Counted from the stretch's first letter, positions 47,001 to 58,122 are shown. The stretch: DNA of 64,000 bases from Lucifuga dentata (GCA_014773175.1 VXCM01002805.1:1-64000), one strand, 5' to 3'. Numbers and translations: made by a program. The notes: generated from the sequence alone by a model not told the origin.

Positions 47001-50000
47001 TGGTGGTATGGTCATTTAATATAATCACCTAGCTACATTTGTAACATTTATAGCATGAAACTCATATCAAAATCCACATTTAAGCTCAAAGGATGTGAAG
47101 AATCTAACGTATGGATCCAGTGAAGTTCCCTTTGGCAGAACCTTTTATCTGCGTCTTCTCAACTTGACAATTACACATGCTGAGTTACCTGAAAATGGAG
47201 GGAAGAAACTGTATGTGAGAAAGTATTAAAATGATTTGCGACTGGATCAGATAGCATGTTCACATGACCATTACGGTGAAAATAAGCGGTTTCTCAAGAA
47301 GCACAGAAGTAATTTTTGCGAAGGAAAATCATTATGACTTGGTTATACTGGCAAAAAGCTTTGCTGTTTCATCAAAAATTTGCGAGACGTTTGTCACATC
47401 GCTCTTTTCTCTCTTTTCACTCGGTGAAAAGAGAGAAAAAAGCGATGTGACAAACGTCTCGCAAATTTTCATAGCAATCAGAATGGAATTTACATTTCCG
47501 TACTGCGATTCCTTTTTCTAAATATTACACATTTGCAGATGTTTTGTTTCGTTGCTTACTGCAAATCTGGCAGAGGTCTTACAAACAAGATCCTTTCCGA
47601 ATGCTTCGTTTATGAGGATTTAAAGGTGCGATGATGTGCTTTGTGTGCGCTGGAGCAGGATGATGACCTGGAGGAAGGAGAGGTCAAAGATCCATCGGAC
47701 AGGAAAATCAGGCCACGTCCAATCTGCAGGTTCTTCGTTAAAGGTAGGTTTAGAATCATAGACCTGTGCCCCAACCCTTTTTTTTGTTTGTTTGTTTGTT
47801 TTTTTAAGCTTTGAACTGCACAGGTGGAAAGTTTTCATAGTTTTTAGTTTTTGTCCAATCATGTTATTTGAGGTGTGTAACAGCAGGGGGAGTCCTTGTA
47901 CATAGCAATAAGATTTCTTTTCTCTCTCTGTTAGGCATGTACTGATTAAAGGACCACTGATGATTTTGCAGGTTTAAGCCCAATAAATACTACACACACA
48001 TACATTACTGACAACTATTTTCCAAAACATAAAGCTATATTTTAGTTTAGTTTTAGTTTGATCTTTAAAATAAAATGAGCAGGTGATAAAACTTTTATGT
48101 TTCACCTGCAAACACCTACGCCCAAATGTAGAAGGGATGGTTGTTTTTATTCTCTCTGTAAAAAGAGGTTTCTCCTGGGGCTATAATCCCTGGTGGAGAC
48201 GTACATTATCTTCCACGTAGCTCTGTGTTAGATCGGTTAAATAAGGTTATTTTGACAAAAACGTAATAGACTTCATGTTAGCTGTGATGGATTACATATC
48301 TCAGGCATGTTTCAAGTCTCTACAAGTTGATTTTTTTATAGTGTACTGGAATGAACTCAAAACCTGGAAGGCAGGGGGGAAAAAAATCCTAAAATTTAAC
48401 ACTCTGGTAGTATGTTATGGGAAATGGTTGTCAGTAACGTAAAGCATGTGCATGTTGCATAAATTGGTCTCATGCAAACTTGCAGGTATTGTCCTTTAAT
48501 AACATTAATAATCTGTTTTGGCACTTATTTATCCATGCATCCATCCATTTTCTAAACCCGTTTGTCCTGTTGAGGGTCACGGGGGGGCTGGAGCCTATGG
48601 TACTTATTTATTTGGCCTTTTTTGTCTTTCTGCCTAATAATTATGTTTTGATGTTTTTTTTCCAGGAAATTGTACTTGGGGTATGAACTGTAGGTTCATC
48701 CACCCTGGAGTCAACGACAAAGGAAACTATTCCCTCATCACAAAGCCAGACCACTTCTCACCGAACGGAGCACCTCCTGGAGGACCACACCCACTCATGC
48801 CCAATAACCCCTGGGTGTGTCTCACTCTTCTCTCTCACTTTTCTCTCTCACTCTCTGTTTTCTCTGGGTGATGCTCTCTCACTTTCACTCTCTTTTCCTG
48901 ACGGAGAATTTGCATTAGAGGCGCTCTGACACAAATGAATCAATCCAGGCTGCCAGTTAAAGGACCATACCAGTGCTTTTTCATGTTTTAGCCCATTAAA
49001 TTATTATTCGCATACATGTTACATTACTGCCAACAATTTTACAAAATGTAAAACTGCATTTTAGTTTTTGTGTCATTTTACCAAATCCTCTAATTTTTCA
49101 AAATCAAATGCTCAGGTGATACACACACCTTAATGAAACCAGTGTTTCACCTTTTAACACAATTGTAGAAGACACAGTCATTTTTAAAGGACCATACCAT
49201 CCATTTTTCATGTTTGAGCCTAATATATTAAATTTTCATACATGTAACATTACTGGCAATCATTTCCCAAAGCATACTACTGGAACGGTGAATTAAAGAA
49301 TGTTTAAATTATTTGAATTAAAAAATGTTTTCCCTACCTTCCAGACCACCATTGGTTTCAGTTCATTCTGGTACGCTATTAAAATCATTTTGTTGATACT
49401 TGAAACGTTCTTGGGATAGGTAAGCCATTATCGTGAACAAGATGTGTATTCAGATTTTTTTTTTTTCTTGAAGTTACATAATTTTAGCATTTAAGTGCAA
49501 TAAAGAGCGCAGAGTGAATGTATGTCTCCACCAGGGAATATAGTCCCAAAAGAAGATCTGCGTTAATTGAAAAATTTAAAGGACCGTGACTTCATAAGGC
49601 TGTGTAACTATTAGCAGGAGAAACATGGATTTTTAAGGTGGGTGTATCGCTTGAATATTTGATTTTGAAAGATGAAGAGATTTTGCAGAATATCAGGAAA
49701 GCTGAAATACAGTTTTATCCTTTCAGAAATGATTGTCAGTAATGTTACTTGTATGAAAATTGAATATATTAGGCTCAAACATGCAAAATGGCTGGTATGG
49801 TCCTTTAATTTCTCGGTAAAAGAAGTTGTCTCCTTGGGCAATATTTCCTGGTGGAGTCATACATTTCCTTCCATGTAGCTCTATGTTGAATCGGTTCAAT
49901 TAAGTAAGTTCGAGAAAAAATAATAACTGGTTCACTGTGATGGATTTTGTATCTTAAGCACGTTTCACGTCTCTGCATGTTGAATAGCCTACTTGAATAA

Positions 50001-53000
50001 ATCGAAACCAATGGCTGCCTGGAAGGTAGGAAAAAGGATTCTAAAATTTGAATTGAATATGAAAATAGTTGCCAGTCATATAATATACATGCAGATTGAA
50101 TTTATTGGACTCAAACATGCACGATCAGCAGTGTGATCCTTTTCATTCATAAATAATGAAAAATGACAATAAAAAAATAGATATTGGTGTTATAATGCAA
50201 GAGAGAGGATTTAATACTTTCACAGTGGTCAAACAGCTGATTGACGGGCTCTGACTTAAAGCTTTTCTTTATTCGCAGTGCTGTGATCTACAGCATCTAT
50301 AACCACAGCGTGCTGACAGTCACATGCACGTGTGGAGCAACTGCTAAATACGTTTTGTGTGCGTCCTTGTCTCAGGGTGGACCTGCAGTGGAGGAGCTCC
50401 CGCCGCCTCCTCCTCCCGTGGAGCCTCCTGTGGAGAGCGCGTGGGAGAGAGGCCTGAGACACGCCAAAGAGGTAATGACCTTCACCGTCTCTGCTCATAG
50501 CAAAACTGAGTTTGCGATAAATGGAACATCTGTCAGCGAGCTGTGAGGCCTGTTTGTTTAATGCCGCTCCAGACAGAGGAGTAAATATATTACACAGTAT
50601 GTCGATACAGCAGTTATGCCACAACACAAGACTAGATATTTTCTGGTGATCGGTTATCAAAGGCTGTAAGTGAAACAGTTTCGATAACTGACTCTTTCCT
50701 CCATCATGGTTCTCTCCTCACCGGAACATCTCATGACTTTATGATTTCATATTGGCTGCATCTTTGTGGATTCAGAGCCTCTTACTGGAGTGGGGCTCTG
50801 TTGCTTTAGTTATATTTAGGGCTGGGTAATAAATCAATTTGATCAGTTAATTTGAGTTTGCATTTTGGCACGATGTGTAAAATGGCTGAATCGCAAAATT
50901 GAGATTTAAAAAACAAAACTAATATCTAACTATTTTTAACGGGGAAAATACGGCAGCAGGTCGCTCTCCGTCAATCAAGCCCGTTCCCGTTTTGTGCGCA
51001 TTAAACCTGCAAGCCTTGTTTATTCTTTACGTGAGTCCACGAGGCTCTGCCTCCAGCAGACACGGATGCAGTTGCCAACCTTACCAATCAACCTTCCATC
51101 ACGTTCGTTGATGCCACTCCCATGAAGCTTTCAGCAGGTCAAGACGTGCTAGCAAGATGGCAACAAAGCATTGAGGATGAGCTTGTTCCTAAAAAAGGTA
51201 ACATCACTTCATCACATCAGTCATGTGGAAGTAGTTCGGTTTTGCGCTTCACAGTGTGGAACAAACCAGTGTGTCTGTAAAGTTTATAGGAGCTGCAGCT
51301 ACTAAAAGTAGCAGCATTTTAAACATATTTAAGCAGCTGCAACAGAAACATGCAGCTGAGTGGCAGCAATGCAGCTCTGCAGTGAAAAAGCAAAGACGTT
51401 AGCTGCATCATTTTCCAGTGTCATGGCGTCTGATCAGAGGGTCTTTATACAGTGGAATACTGTAACATGTCAGAGCATCAAGCCAGAGGCAGCAGACAGG
51501 CTGGTGTTCCTCACAAGGAACCTGGACATTGCTGCAAAAATATTTTATTTTGCAAGTTTTTGTTTAGAAAGCCCTACAGTTTTATTTAAAATTATCATTA
51601 TTTGTTTTTATTATTTTAATAAAGAAGATACGGCTTGATCTTTTTTTTTAGTTAGTTCGGAGAAAAACAAGAAAAATCAAGACTAAAATCGAGAATCGTC
51701 CGTAAGTGTGAAAAAAAAAAACTGAAATGTTATTTTTAGGCCATATCGCCCAGCGCTAGTTATATTTATATCTTCCCGTATTGTTGCATCCTTTTATTGC
51801 ACACCCGGTGTTCAAGTAGAGGGGATCTCTGTCTGAACTGCATCTCCTGAGGTTTCTTCCATATTTTTTTCCCCATACATCATCAGATTTTTAGGGTGTT
51901 TTTTCTTGTCGTTTTTAGAGAGGAACTTTTGTTGCCTGTAAAGTTTTTGTATTTAGACAATGCTTGCAATGTTGGCCTTAGCAAATAAACTGGACTTGAG
52001 GGACTGTTCAGAAACTTCCCTTGCGTACCTTGCTGCGCCTTTTGTACAATAACACTGATATTCCCCTTCCACGATAGATAGTCCAGCGTTTATTCTCATG
52101 CAGTATACACACACACACGGTACACAAACAAATGTTGGTGATGCTGATTTAAACTGGTTAAAATAGTGGCACCATTATCAGAAATTCAGGAGAGTTTTTG
52201 TGTAATGTATCATGTAACCTACGATCGTATCGGGCACTTTTTGATAGTGTCACTGCTACGTCCTGTTCTCGCCTCCTTACACTGGCTACCTGTGAAATAC
52301 AGGATTGATTTCAACATTTTATTATTTACATATAAGGCTCTTCACAATCAGGCTCCGGCTTATATATCAGAACTTTTGACGCCATGCTCGACTGGAAGGA
52401 CTGTTAGATCATCTGATCAGGGGCTTCTTGCCGTTCCTCGGTCTAAGTTAAAGACAAAGGCTGACTGTGCTTTTGCTGTTGTGGCCCCCAGGCTCTGGAA
52501 CAGCCTCCCCAATAATATAAGACTGGCAGAAACTGTGGACTCTTTTAAATGGCTTCTTAAAATGTTTTTATACAGACAGGCTTTTAACTGACTTGGTTTG
52601 TATTTGGTTTGTTTTGGTTGTATGTTTGTTTTAATTTTGATTTTATTGTGAAGCACTTTGTGAGTTCTGCTCTTGATAGGTGCTATATAAATAAACTTTA
52701 CCTTACCTTACCTTACTTTACTTTACGTTGGCACTCCATTCTGTGCACTGACTGTGGCGCAGGGCATCAAGAGCACAGGCGCCCAAAAGAGGGATACGTA
52801 GATTGCTTTTCACCATGCAAATACCGTGTATCACATAAAGCGCCCTCACTGCCTTTGTAAAGCTTCCTAGTACAGACTAAGAGCGTTTTCAGTCGTTTTG
52901 TCTGCGTACCCTGTACCCTGTAGGTACTCAAGAAGGCCACCATCCGTAAGGAGCAGGAGCCCGACTTCGAGGAGAAGCGTTTCAACGTGACCATCGGAGA

Positions 53001-56000
53001 AGACGAGCGAGACTTCGACAAGGAGAACGACTTCTTCAGAGAGCGCAGCTACCGCATCATCAGAGAGTACGAAACGCTCACATCCTGCACACTCCTATAC
53101 ACTACAGGCCAGAAGTTTGAGGCCACCACCAGATTAAAAAAAAAAAAAATCACCAATACATTGTTTTACAATTTATTGCACAGGAAATGACAAAAATATA
53201 TAAAATAAACATAACTAATTAGTTTTCAAGAAAAATTTGTCAACAAGAGCACATTATGTAGCCACTGTGGCTTAAAGGACCATACCACCATATTGCTTGT
53301 TTGAGCCTAATATATTCAATTTTAATACATGTACTGACAATCATTTCCCAAAGGATAAAACCGTATTTCAGCTTTCTTGATATTTTGCAAAATCTCTTAA
53401 TCTTTCAAAATCAAATATTCAAGTGATATGCCTACCTTAAAAGACGATGTTTCTCCTGCTAATAGTTACACAAAATTATGAAGTCACAGTCATTAAAATT
53501 CTTCGATAAACGCAGGTCTTCTTTTCGGACTGTATTCCCCGGTAGAGACATACTGTACATTCACTCTGCGCTTTTTATTGCGCTTAAACAATAAAATTCT
53601 GAAAATTCTAAAAAAAAAACCTGAATATACGTCTTGTTGGTGATGATGGATTACCCATCCCAAGAACGTTTCAAGTATCAACAAGTTGATTTTAATAGCA
53701 GAATGAACTGAAACCAATGGAGGTCTGGAAGGTAGGAAAAACATTTTTAATTCATCATTCCAGTAGTAACCTTACGTGTATGTAACCTTACGTACTCTTA
53801 TGTACTCACGTGTCAGTAACCTTATGTACTCACGTGTCAGTAACCTTACGTGTATGAAAATTGCATATATTAGGCTCAAACATGCAAAATGGGTGGTATG
53901 ATCCTTTAAGAAATTATTTTTAATGAAGGCATCAGTCTGTATTAGTGCACTGGCACTCCAGTCGTGTTCCAACTCCCTGCTGATGTGTTTTAACATTCTA
54001 TTCAATAGCTGCTGTCTGCCTTCTCCCACATCATTTTGGGGTTAACTTGCTACACAGTCTGGTCATGCTAAATTCAGGTGTTGCAGCAGCTGTGACAGTG
54101 GTAGACATAGAGAAGTAAATAAAATAATAGGGTAAAAAATGAGGTAATAATGATAAGGAAAAACAGAGTAACTAGACAGTATATACAATATATGAACAAT
54201 ATATACATTACACAAGAAAAATCCGCTGTACTTCACAAAAAAAAAAAAANCCCCCCCCCCCCCAAAAAAAAACAAAACAAAAAACCTAAAACTGACAAAA
54301 ATATGACAAACAGATGAAATGTAGGCAATAAAAGGCAATATCAAGATACATAGAATTATTTTATAACAACAGAGGAAAATGCAAAAGTAGATATATTTAT
54401 CCACTGTTTCTAGGTAGGTTGTACTTGTCATGTTTTGTGTTTTGACATAGATTTTGTTTTTTGCTTTTAGCGAAGTGGACTTCAGAGATCCCATCTACGG
54501 GTAAGTGTCATCATCTCCTAGCTTTGAACATTTCTCTCATAAATAATGTGATTTTCCAGACGCTTTGGCAGAATGATACATAAAAACAACCTGTTTGGCA
54601 CAATTCGAAGCCTTGGAATGATGCTTTTGTAGTTACTCTGTAGTGGCTAATGTGTTTGATAATCTAATCATCAGATTTGAAGAGAAATGTCCACTGTGAT
54701 TTTAGCTAATTTGGATGTTTCATCAACAAGAAAGCCAAACTAAACTGGCCATACAGTAACTCCATACTCATCTGTCCAAATGAAAGAAAAAAAAAAGGTT
54801 GCTACAAATTCCAAAAGCACATATTTCACATTTTTAGGTTCTAGCAGCAGTTTTATTTCCTTTTGGAAAAATCTTTCTGTGCTCGTGGTTATTTTCAGAC
54901 AATTACAGAAACACTACGACATTGCAAACGATACGACACAATACGTCACAAATGACACATAATAATTTAAGACAACCAAGGAAGCAAAGTGTAGCTTCCC
55001 TAAACTCCAACATGTCACACTGTTTTGTTTAACAGAACAATACTGGTGGCTATAAAAGATTTCCTGGCACGATTAGTCGGAGAAGGCAGAGCCCTGCCCT
55101 GGTAATGACCCTAATATAATATTTTATGCAAAAAGGTTTGTAACCCCAGAGGTTTATTAACTGTGATGATGACACAGAGAGGAAAACTGAGCCGTTTTGT
55201 GACGTATCATATTGTTTGTGATGTCGTAATGTTTCTGTAATTGTCTGAAAATTACCATGAGCACAGAAAGATTTTCTGAAAGGACAATAAACTGCTGCTC
55301 CAACCTGGCCTAAAAATGTGAAATATGTGCTTTTACCATTTGTAGCAACCTTTTTTTTTTTTTTTTTTTTTTTTTTGGACAGATTAGTATGGAGTTACTG
55401 TATGGCCAGTTTAGTTTGGCTTTCTTGTTGTTGAAACATCCAAATTAGTTAAAATCACAGTGGACTCTCTTTAAATCTGATGATTACATAAACACATTAG
55501 CCACTACAGACTAACTACCTTATATATTTGAGTATAAGCTGAGTTTTTACCAAATTCCACAAAACAAATCAGGGACTTGTCTTATACACGAGAAATTCAA
55601 ATTTGATCCCAGAGAAGGAAATTTCCAGGGGTGGAAATACTACCATTACCGCTACCCATGGAAAATAGTTTAAATCATACCTTAGAATGAGATATTTCAT
55701 GACTAAACATCTTATCCAGCACATTTTGCGGCGGCCAGTAAGCGCTGTTGTGATTGGTCAAAGACAAAAGAATGGGCCAATCAGAGACAAGCTTATAAAA
55801 GTGCTGTTTCATGTACCAATATGGTACTGTACATTTCACAGAGCAGGACTGGAATGAACTGTTTGGCGATTCAGACAAGGAAGAGGAGTCCGTTAAAGTA
55901 ATCAGCTGCTGAAATAAATATCATGTTTACCGGTATGTGGATTATTTTCAGAAAATCACAGGAATACTATGACAATATCCAAAAAAAAAACCATTTGTTT

Positions 56001-58122
56001 AGGTAATTTGCTAAACAAATAAATTGATGGAACAACATCAGGGCTCGGCTTATATACAGATTTCTTTAAAAATCTAAATTTGTAGGTCAAAATCGGGTCA
56101 GCTTATACTCAAGTATAAAAGCATCATTCTAAGGCTTCAAATTTTGACAGACAGGTTGTTTATATTATCATTCTGCCAAAGTTCCTGTCTATCCCATCTC
56201 GCACGACTTTAGAACATCTGCAGATTGAGAAAATGGATCATTAGATTTTTTTTCCCATTTGTGTTTAATAAACCCATGAAAATGTGCGTGTTGATGAAAT
56301 CAGACACACTTTCTTATACGTGTGTGTTTCCTCTGCAGCGATCCATATGCTGACCCATATTATGACTATGAGATGGAGGCTCTTTGGAGAGGTGGCCAGT
56401 ATGAAAACTTCAGAGTGCAGTACACAGAAGCTCCTCTTCCCTATCCCTACAACGTAAGTATATGATTAATCAGTCATCTCTATGATTAATACTGTGAAAA
56501 TGTAGTTTTTCATCTCCTAAGTTGAATATTTATAGTGAGCAGGTGTATGTAGGGTGTAAAGGGTCGAGGCATGATAAGCTTTGGCTTCACCCGACTTCTT
56601 TTTGATCATAATTGTGTATCATTGACTCTTTTTTTCTGCATGAATTCAGTTGTGCTTGTCTTTTATATGAGCAGGTTTAAGTGTGTGTTTGAAAATGATG
56701 AGCATGATCGAAATAAATTTTATTTTATGTTTTTTTATTAAACTGGACAGTGTGCTTCAGTCAGTTTTTTTTTAATATTAAAAAAAATGGTAAACTAATT
56801 ATTCAGGTACTCATCAAAGTGAGTTCCAGAAAGACTGGTTAATAGTTATGAAAAGATTAAAAATTAAAAGATGAGTGTTTGCCATTTCTCTGTCAATGTA
56901 ACAGATGTGCTCTGATGGTCAGTATATGTGTTAAAGTTAAAGGACCATGCTGCTGATTTTGCATGTTTTAGCCCAATAAATACTACTTGCATACATGATA
57001 CATTACTGACAACTATATCCTAAAATATAAAACCGTGTTTCAGTTTTCCTGTTATTTTGCCAAATCCCATATTCTTTCAAAATCAAATATTCAGGTGTTA
57101 CACCCACCTTAAAATTCAATATTTTGCCTGCTAATATGTACGTCCAAACGTAGAAGGCACAGTTGTTTTAATTTCTCATAAAAGCCATCTTCTCCAGGAA
57201 CTATATTCCCTGGCGGAGACATATGGTTTTCTTCTGTGCAGCTCCGTGTTGAACCTGTTAAATAAAGTTACTTCGATAAATAAATATAATAGACATTGTG
57301 TTCTCTGTGATGGATTATTATTTAATTAACTCTATGAGGCGATTTTAATGGCGTAGTGGAGTGAACTGGAACAATGACAGTTTGGAAGTTAGAAAAAAAC
57401 AATTCTAATATTTCCTGCTCCAATAGTGCGTTTTGGGAAATGGTTGCCAATAATGTAACATGTACACAGGTTGTGTATTATATGCAAAACCACTGGTATG
57501 TTTTTTCTTTTCTTTTTTTATCGTTTTTTAATGACTTGAACTCCTCATTTATCTAAAGCAGGTTACAGCGTTTCTGCTGAATCATGTGTCGATGTTTCCT
57601 CCATGAATCTTTTAAGACAGTACTGAAGGATTAGATGGCAATTGTTTGGAAATGGCATAAGGGCCGTCATATCAATAAGTGCACACTGAGATTTCCTATT
57701 AATGAAAGGAGCGTCTTTGCCACGTGAGCACCCTCAAAAATCTGTTGCTAAATGGCGTGAAAGCTGTACACATTCAATCCCAACAGGAGCGCGAACGAGA
57801 CCGAGACCCACGAGAGCGCCAGCGGGATCGAGAGAGGGAGCGAGATCACCGCGAGAGGGAGCGGCGACAGAGAGAGAGGGAGAGGGAACGAGAGAGGGAG
57901 CGCGAGAAGGAGAGGATGCGCCGGAAGGAGGAGTGGGAGAGGGACCGCTTGAAGCGGGATGAGAAGGAGCGGCCGAGGATGCGTCCTCCTCGAGAAGCCC
58001 GGGAGAANCCGCTTGAAGCGGGATGAGAAGGAGCGGCCGAGGATGCGTCCTCCTCGAGAAGCCCGGGAGAAGAAAGAGGAGGACAAACTCAAACCACGTT
58101 CCCCCATCAGCCTGCCGCCCAA
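43052..58122 (+). CDS. zc3h18: zinc finger CCCH domain-containing protein 18 (N-terminal eight coding exons; gene continues past the window)
   Basis: This is a nuclear RNA-processing adaptor. In mammals ZC3H18 (NHN1) bridges the ARS2-bound cap-binding complex to the NEXT-exosome decay machinery. About 627 residues are encoded here. In order they are an acidic Asp/Glu/Ser-rich N-terminus (1 to about 330), the conserved D-E-H-E-L-D-Y-D-E-E-V-P block, one zinc finger C-x7-C-x5-C-x3-H (C354, C362, C368, H372), a proline run, the conserved W-E-R-G-L-R-H-A-K-E helix, the Y-A-D-P-Y-Y-D-Y segment, and an Arg/Glu-rich repeat. All seven introns have GT/AG ends and compatible phases. The Ser/Arg-rich C-terminal half known from the family was not found before 64000, so the gene is truncated by the window. 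One exon is damaged by an assembly duplication. Confidence 0.95.
44328..45514 (+). mobile_element. hAT-type element carrying an A insertion
   Basis: Ends TAGGGATGAGTGATAT and ATATGACCCAGCCCTA are imperfect inverses. The flanking octamers GTGAACAC / CTGCACAC agree at 6 of 8 positions, as expected of an old 8-base duplication. The interior is non-coding apart from the A copy. It lies in the zc3h18 intron after the first coding exon. Confidence 0.62.
44352..44924 (-). mobile_element. TTAA family A inside the hAT element
   Basis: AGGATCATACC start, GTTATGGTCCT end; flanks TTGA (mutated) and TTAA (44925-44928). Confidence 0.82.
45620..46330. repeat. interspersed repeat of fish type, class unknown
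   Basis: Starts near TTTAACCTTTATTTTAACAG and GAGGGAGACCTGGCCGAGAC, wording seen in many fish dispersed repeats. No coding remnant was recognised. Confidence 0.4.
46371..47015 (+). mobile_element. TTAA family A
   Basis: TTAA at 46367-46370 and 47016-47019. It contains a 67-base assembly duplication around N at 46924. Confidence 0.83.
47264..47530. repeat. hairpin element, 46-base arms, one mismatch, 3-base loop
   Basis: Arms 47375-47420 and 47424-47469 pair with a single mismatch. The whole lies about 130 bases before zc3h18 coding exon 2. It is probably a small foldback MITE; outer ends were not defined. Confidence 0.8.
47659..47743 (+). CDS. zc3h18: zc3h18 coding exon 2 (start of zinc finger)
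   Basis: Acceptor GGAGCAG|GATGAT, donor AAAG|GTAGGT. Encodes D-D-D-L-E-E-G-E-V-K-D-P-S-D-R-K followed by the first zinc ligand, C354. Near identity to the human protein makes this unambiguous. It is too short to stand out as an open frame. Confidence 0.93.
47950..48495 (+). mobile_element. TTAA family B
   Basis: TTAA at 47946-47949 and 48496-48499, in the zc3h18 intron between exons 2 and 3. Ends shortened by mutation. Confidence 0.8.
48666..48814 (+). CDS. zc3h18: zc3h18 coding exon 3 (rest of CCCH finger)
   Basis: Acceptor TTTTCCAG|GAAATT, donor CCCTGG|GTGTGT. Carries N-C-T-W-G-M-N-C-R-F-I-H-P-G with ligands C362, C368 and H372, then the N-D-K-G-N-Y-S-L-I-T-K and N-G-A-P-P-G-G-P-H-P-L-M-P stretches conserved with mammals. 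Confidence 0.93.
48961..50140 (+). mobile_element. TTAA family B with nested A insertion
   Basis: B spans 48961-49187 and 49805-50140. TTAA at 48957-48960; the right flank is mutated to TTTC. Removing A plus one TTAA restores the continuous B wording GTCATTTTTAATTTCTC. Confidence 0.85.
49188..49804 (-). mobile_element. TTAA family A nested in B
   Basis: Complete A copy with TTAA at 49184-49187 and 49805-49808, at a site where uninterrupted B copies carry a single TTAA. Confidence 0.88.
50376..50471 (+). CDS. zc3h18: zc3h18 coding exon 4 (proline run and conserved helix)
   Basis: Acceptor TTGTCTCAG|GGTGGA, donor AAAGAG|GTAATG; 32 in-frame codons. A short proline tract is followed by E-S-A-W-E-R-G-L-R-H-A-K-E, identical to the mammalian motif. 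Confidence 0.93.
50817..51758 (+). mobile_element. hAT transposon, internally deleted
   Basis: Ends TAGGGCTGGG / CCCAGCGCTA with a perfect 8-base target duplication GTTATATT (50809-50816 and 51759-51766). Fragments resemble a BED/hAT transposase, including a C-terminal piece with E-A-A-D-R-L-V-F-L-T-R-N-L near 51500. The main catalytic region is gone. It lies in zc3h18 between exons 4 and 5. Confidence 0.85.
52200..52725 (+). mobile_element. non-LTR retrotransposon 3' end (L2/Rex1-like)
   Basis: An open frame ends with L-A-S-L-H-W-L-P-V-K-Y-R-I-D-F and A-P-R-L-W-N-S-L-P-N, the typical C-terminus of fish LINE reverse transcriptase ORFs. It is followed by a 3'UTR ending TATATAAATAAACTTTACC and a CTTAC tandem tail. 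5'-truncated. Confidence 0.8.
52924..53066 (+). CDS. zc3h18: zc3h18 coding exon 5
   Basis: Acceptor CCCTGTAG|GTACTC. Encodes V-L-K-K-A-T-I-R-K-E-Q-E-P-D-F-E-E-K and then T-I-G-E-D-E-R-D-F-D-K-E-N, close to human. The donor GAGA|GTACGA is weak, but it is the only one that keeps phase with the next exon (GA + C gives Asp). Confidence 0.9.
53276..53905 (+). mobile_element. TTAA family A
   Basis: TTAA at 53272-53275 and 53906-53909. Near the right end a short TTACGTGTATG unit is repeated several times. Confidence 0.83.
54471..54500 (+). CDS. zc3h18: zc3h18 coding exon 6 (30-base microexon)
   Basis: Acceptor TTGCTTTTAG|CGAAGT, donor TACGG|GTAAGT. The 30 bases encode E-V-D-F-R-D-P-I-Y with split codons at both ends, and both junctions are in phase. 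This piece differs from the human sequence, so it is supported mainly by splice sites and frame. Confidence 0.82.
54563..56181. mobile_element. large foldback element in zc3h18 intron 6
   Basis: The left arm (54563 to about 54960) starts CTTTGGCAGAATGATA. The right arm (about 55193-56181) ends with its inverse TATCATTCTGCCAAAG. Arms of roughly 390 bases match as imperfect inverses around a spacer of about 230 bases. The right arm is split by the insertion at 55523-56117. Confidence 0.78.
55523..56117. mobile_element. TA-flanked DNA transposon nested in the foldback element
   Basis: Inverted ends TAT(A/C)TTGAGTATAAGCTGA, about 595 bases. The foldback arm reads on across it. A short acidic coding remnant (L-F-G-D-S-D-K-E-E-E-S) resembles a pogo/Tigger transposase tail, but that class call is tentative. 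Confidence 0.65.
56339..56453 (+). CDS. zc3h18: zc3h18 coding exon 7
   Basis: Acceptor TCCTCTGCAG|CGATCC, donor TACAAC|GTAAGT. Encodes D-P-Y-A-D-P-Y-Y-D-Y-E-M-E-A-L-W-R-G-G and Q-Y-E-N-F-R-V-Q-Y-T-E, nearly the mammalian sequence. Confidence 0.93.
56941..57500 (+). mobile_element. TTAA family B
   Basis: TTAA at 56937-56940 and AGGACCATGC start. The right end is lost after CCACTGGTATG into a T-rich run. Confidence 0.78.
57787..58122 (+). CDS. zc3h18: zc3h18 coding exon 8 (Arg/Glu repeat), frame broken by an assembly duplication
   Basis: Acceptor ATCCCAACAG|GAGCGC, donor CCCAA|GTAAGT. Encodes the E-R-E-R-E-R coiled low-complexity repeat, then R-R-K-E-E-W-E-R-D and K-P-R-S-P. N at 58008 is flanked by exact 63-base copies (57945-58007 and 58009-58071). 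The extra 64 bases shift the frame. Collapsing one copy plus the N leaves 272 bases with an open frame through to the donor. The next exon lies beyond the window. Confidence 0.9.

Noticed and set aside
47659..47743. Reading this exon as part of a longer open frame
   Set aside because: Stops flank it in the coding frame; only the splice-bounded 85 bases fit the protein.
57945..58071. Genuine tandem duplication in the zc3h18 repeat exon
   Set aside because: The N between exact copies and the same pattern at many unrelated sites point to an assembly artefact.
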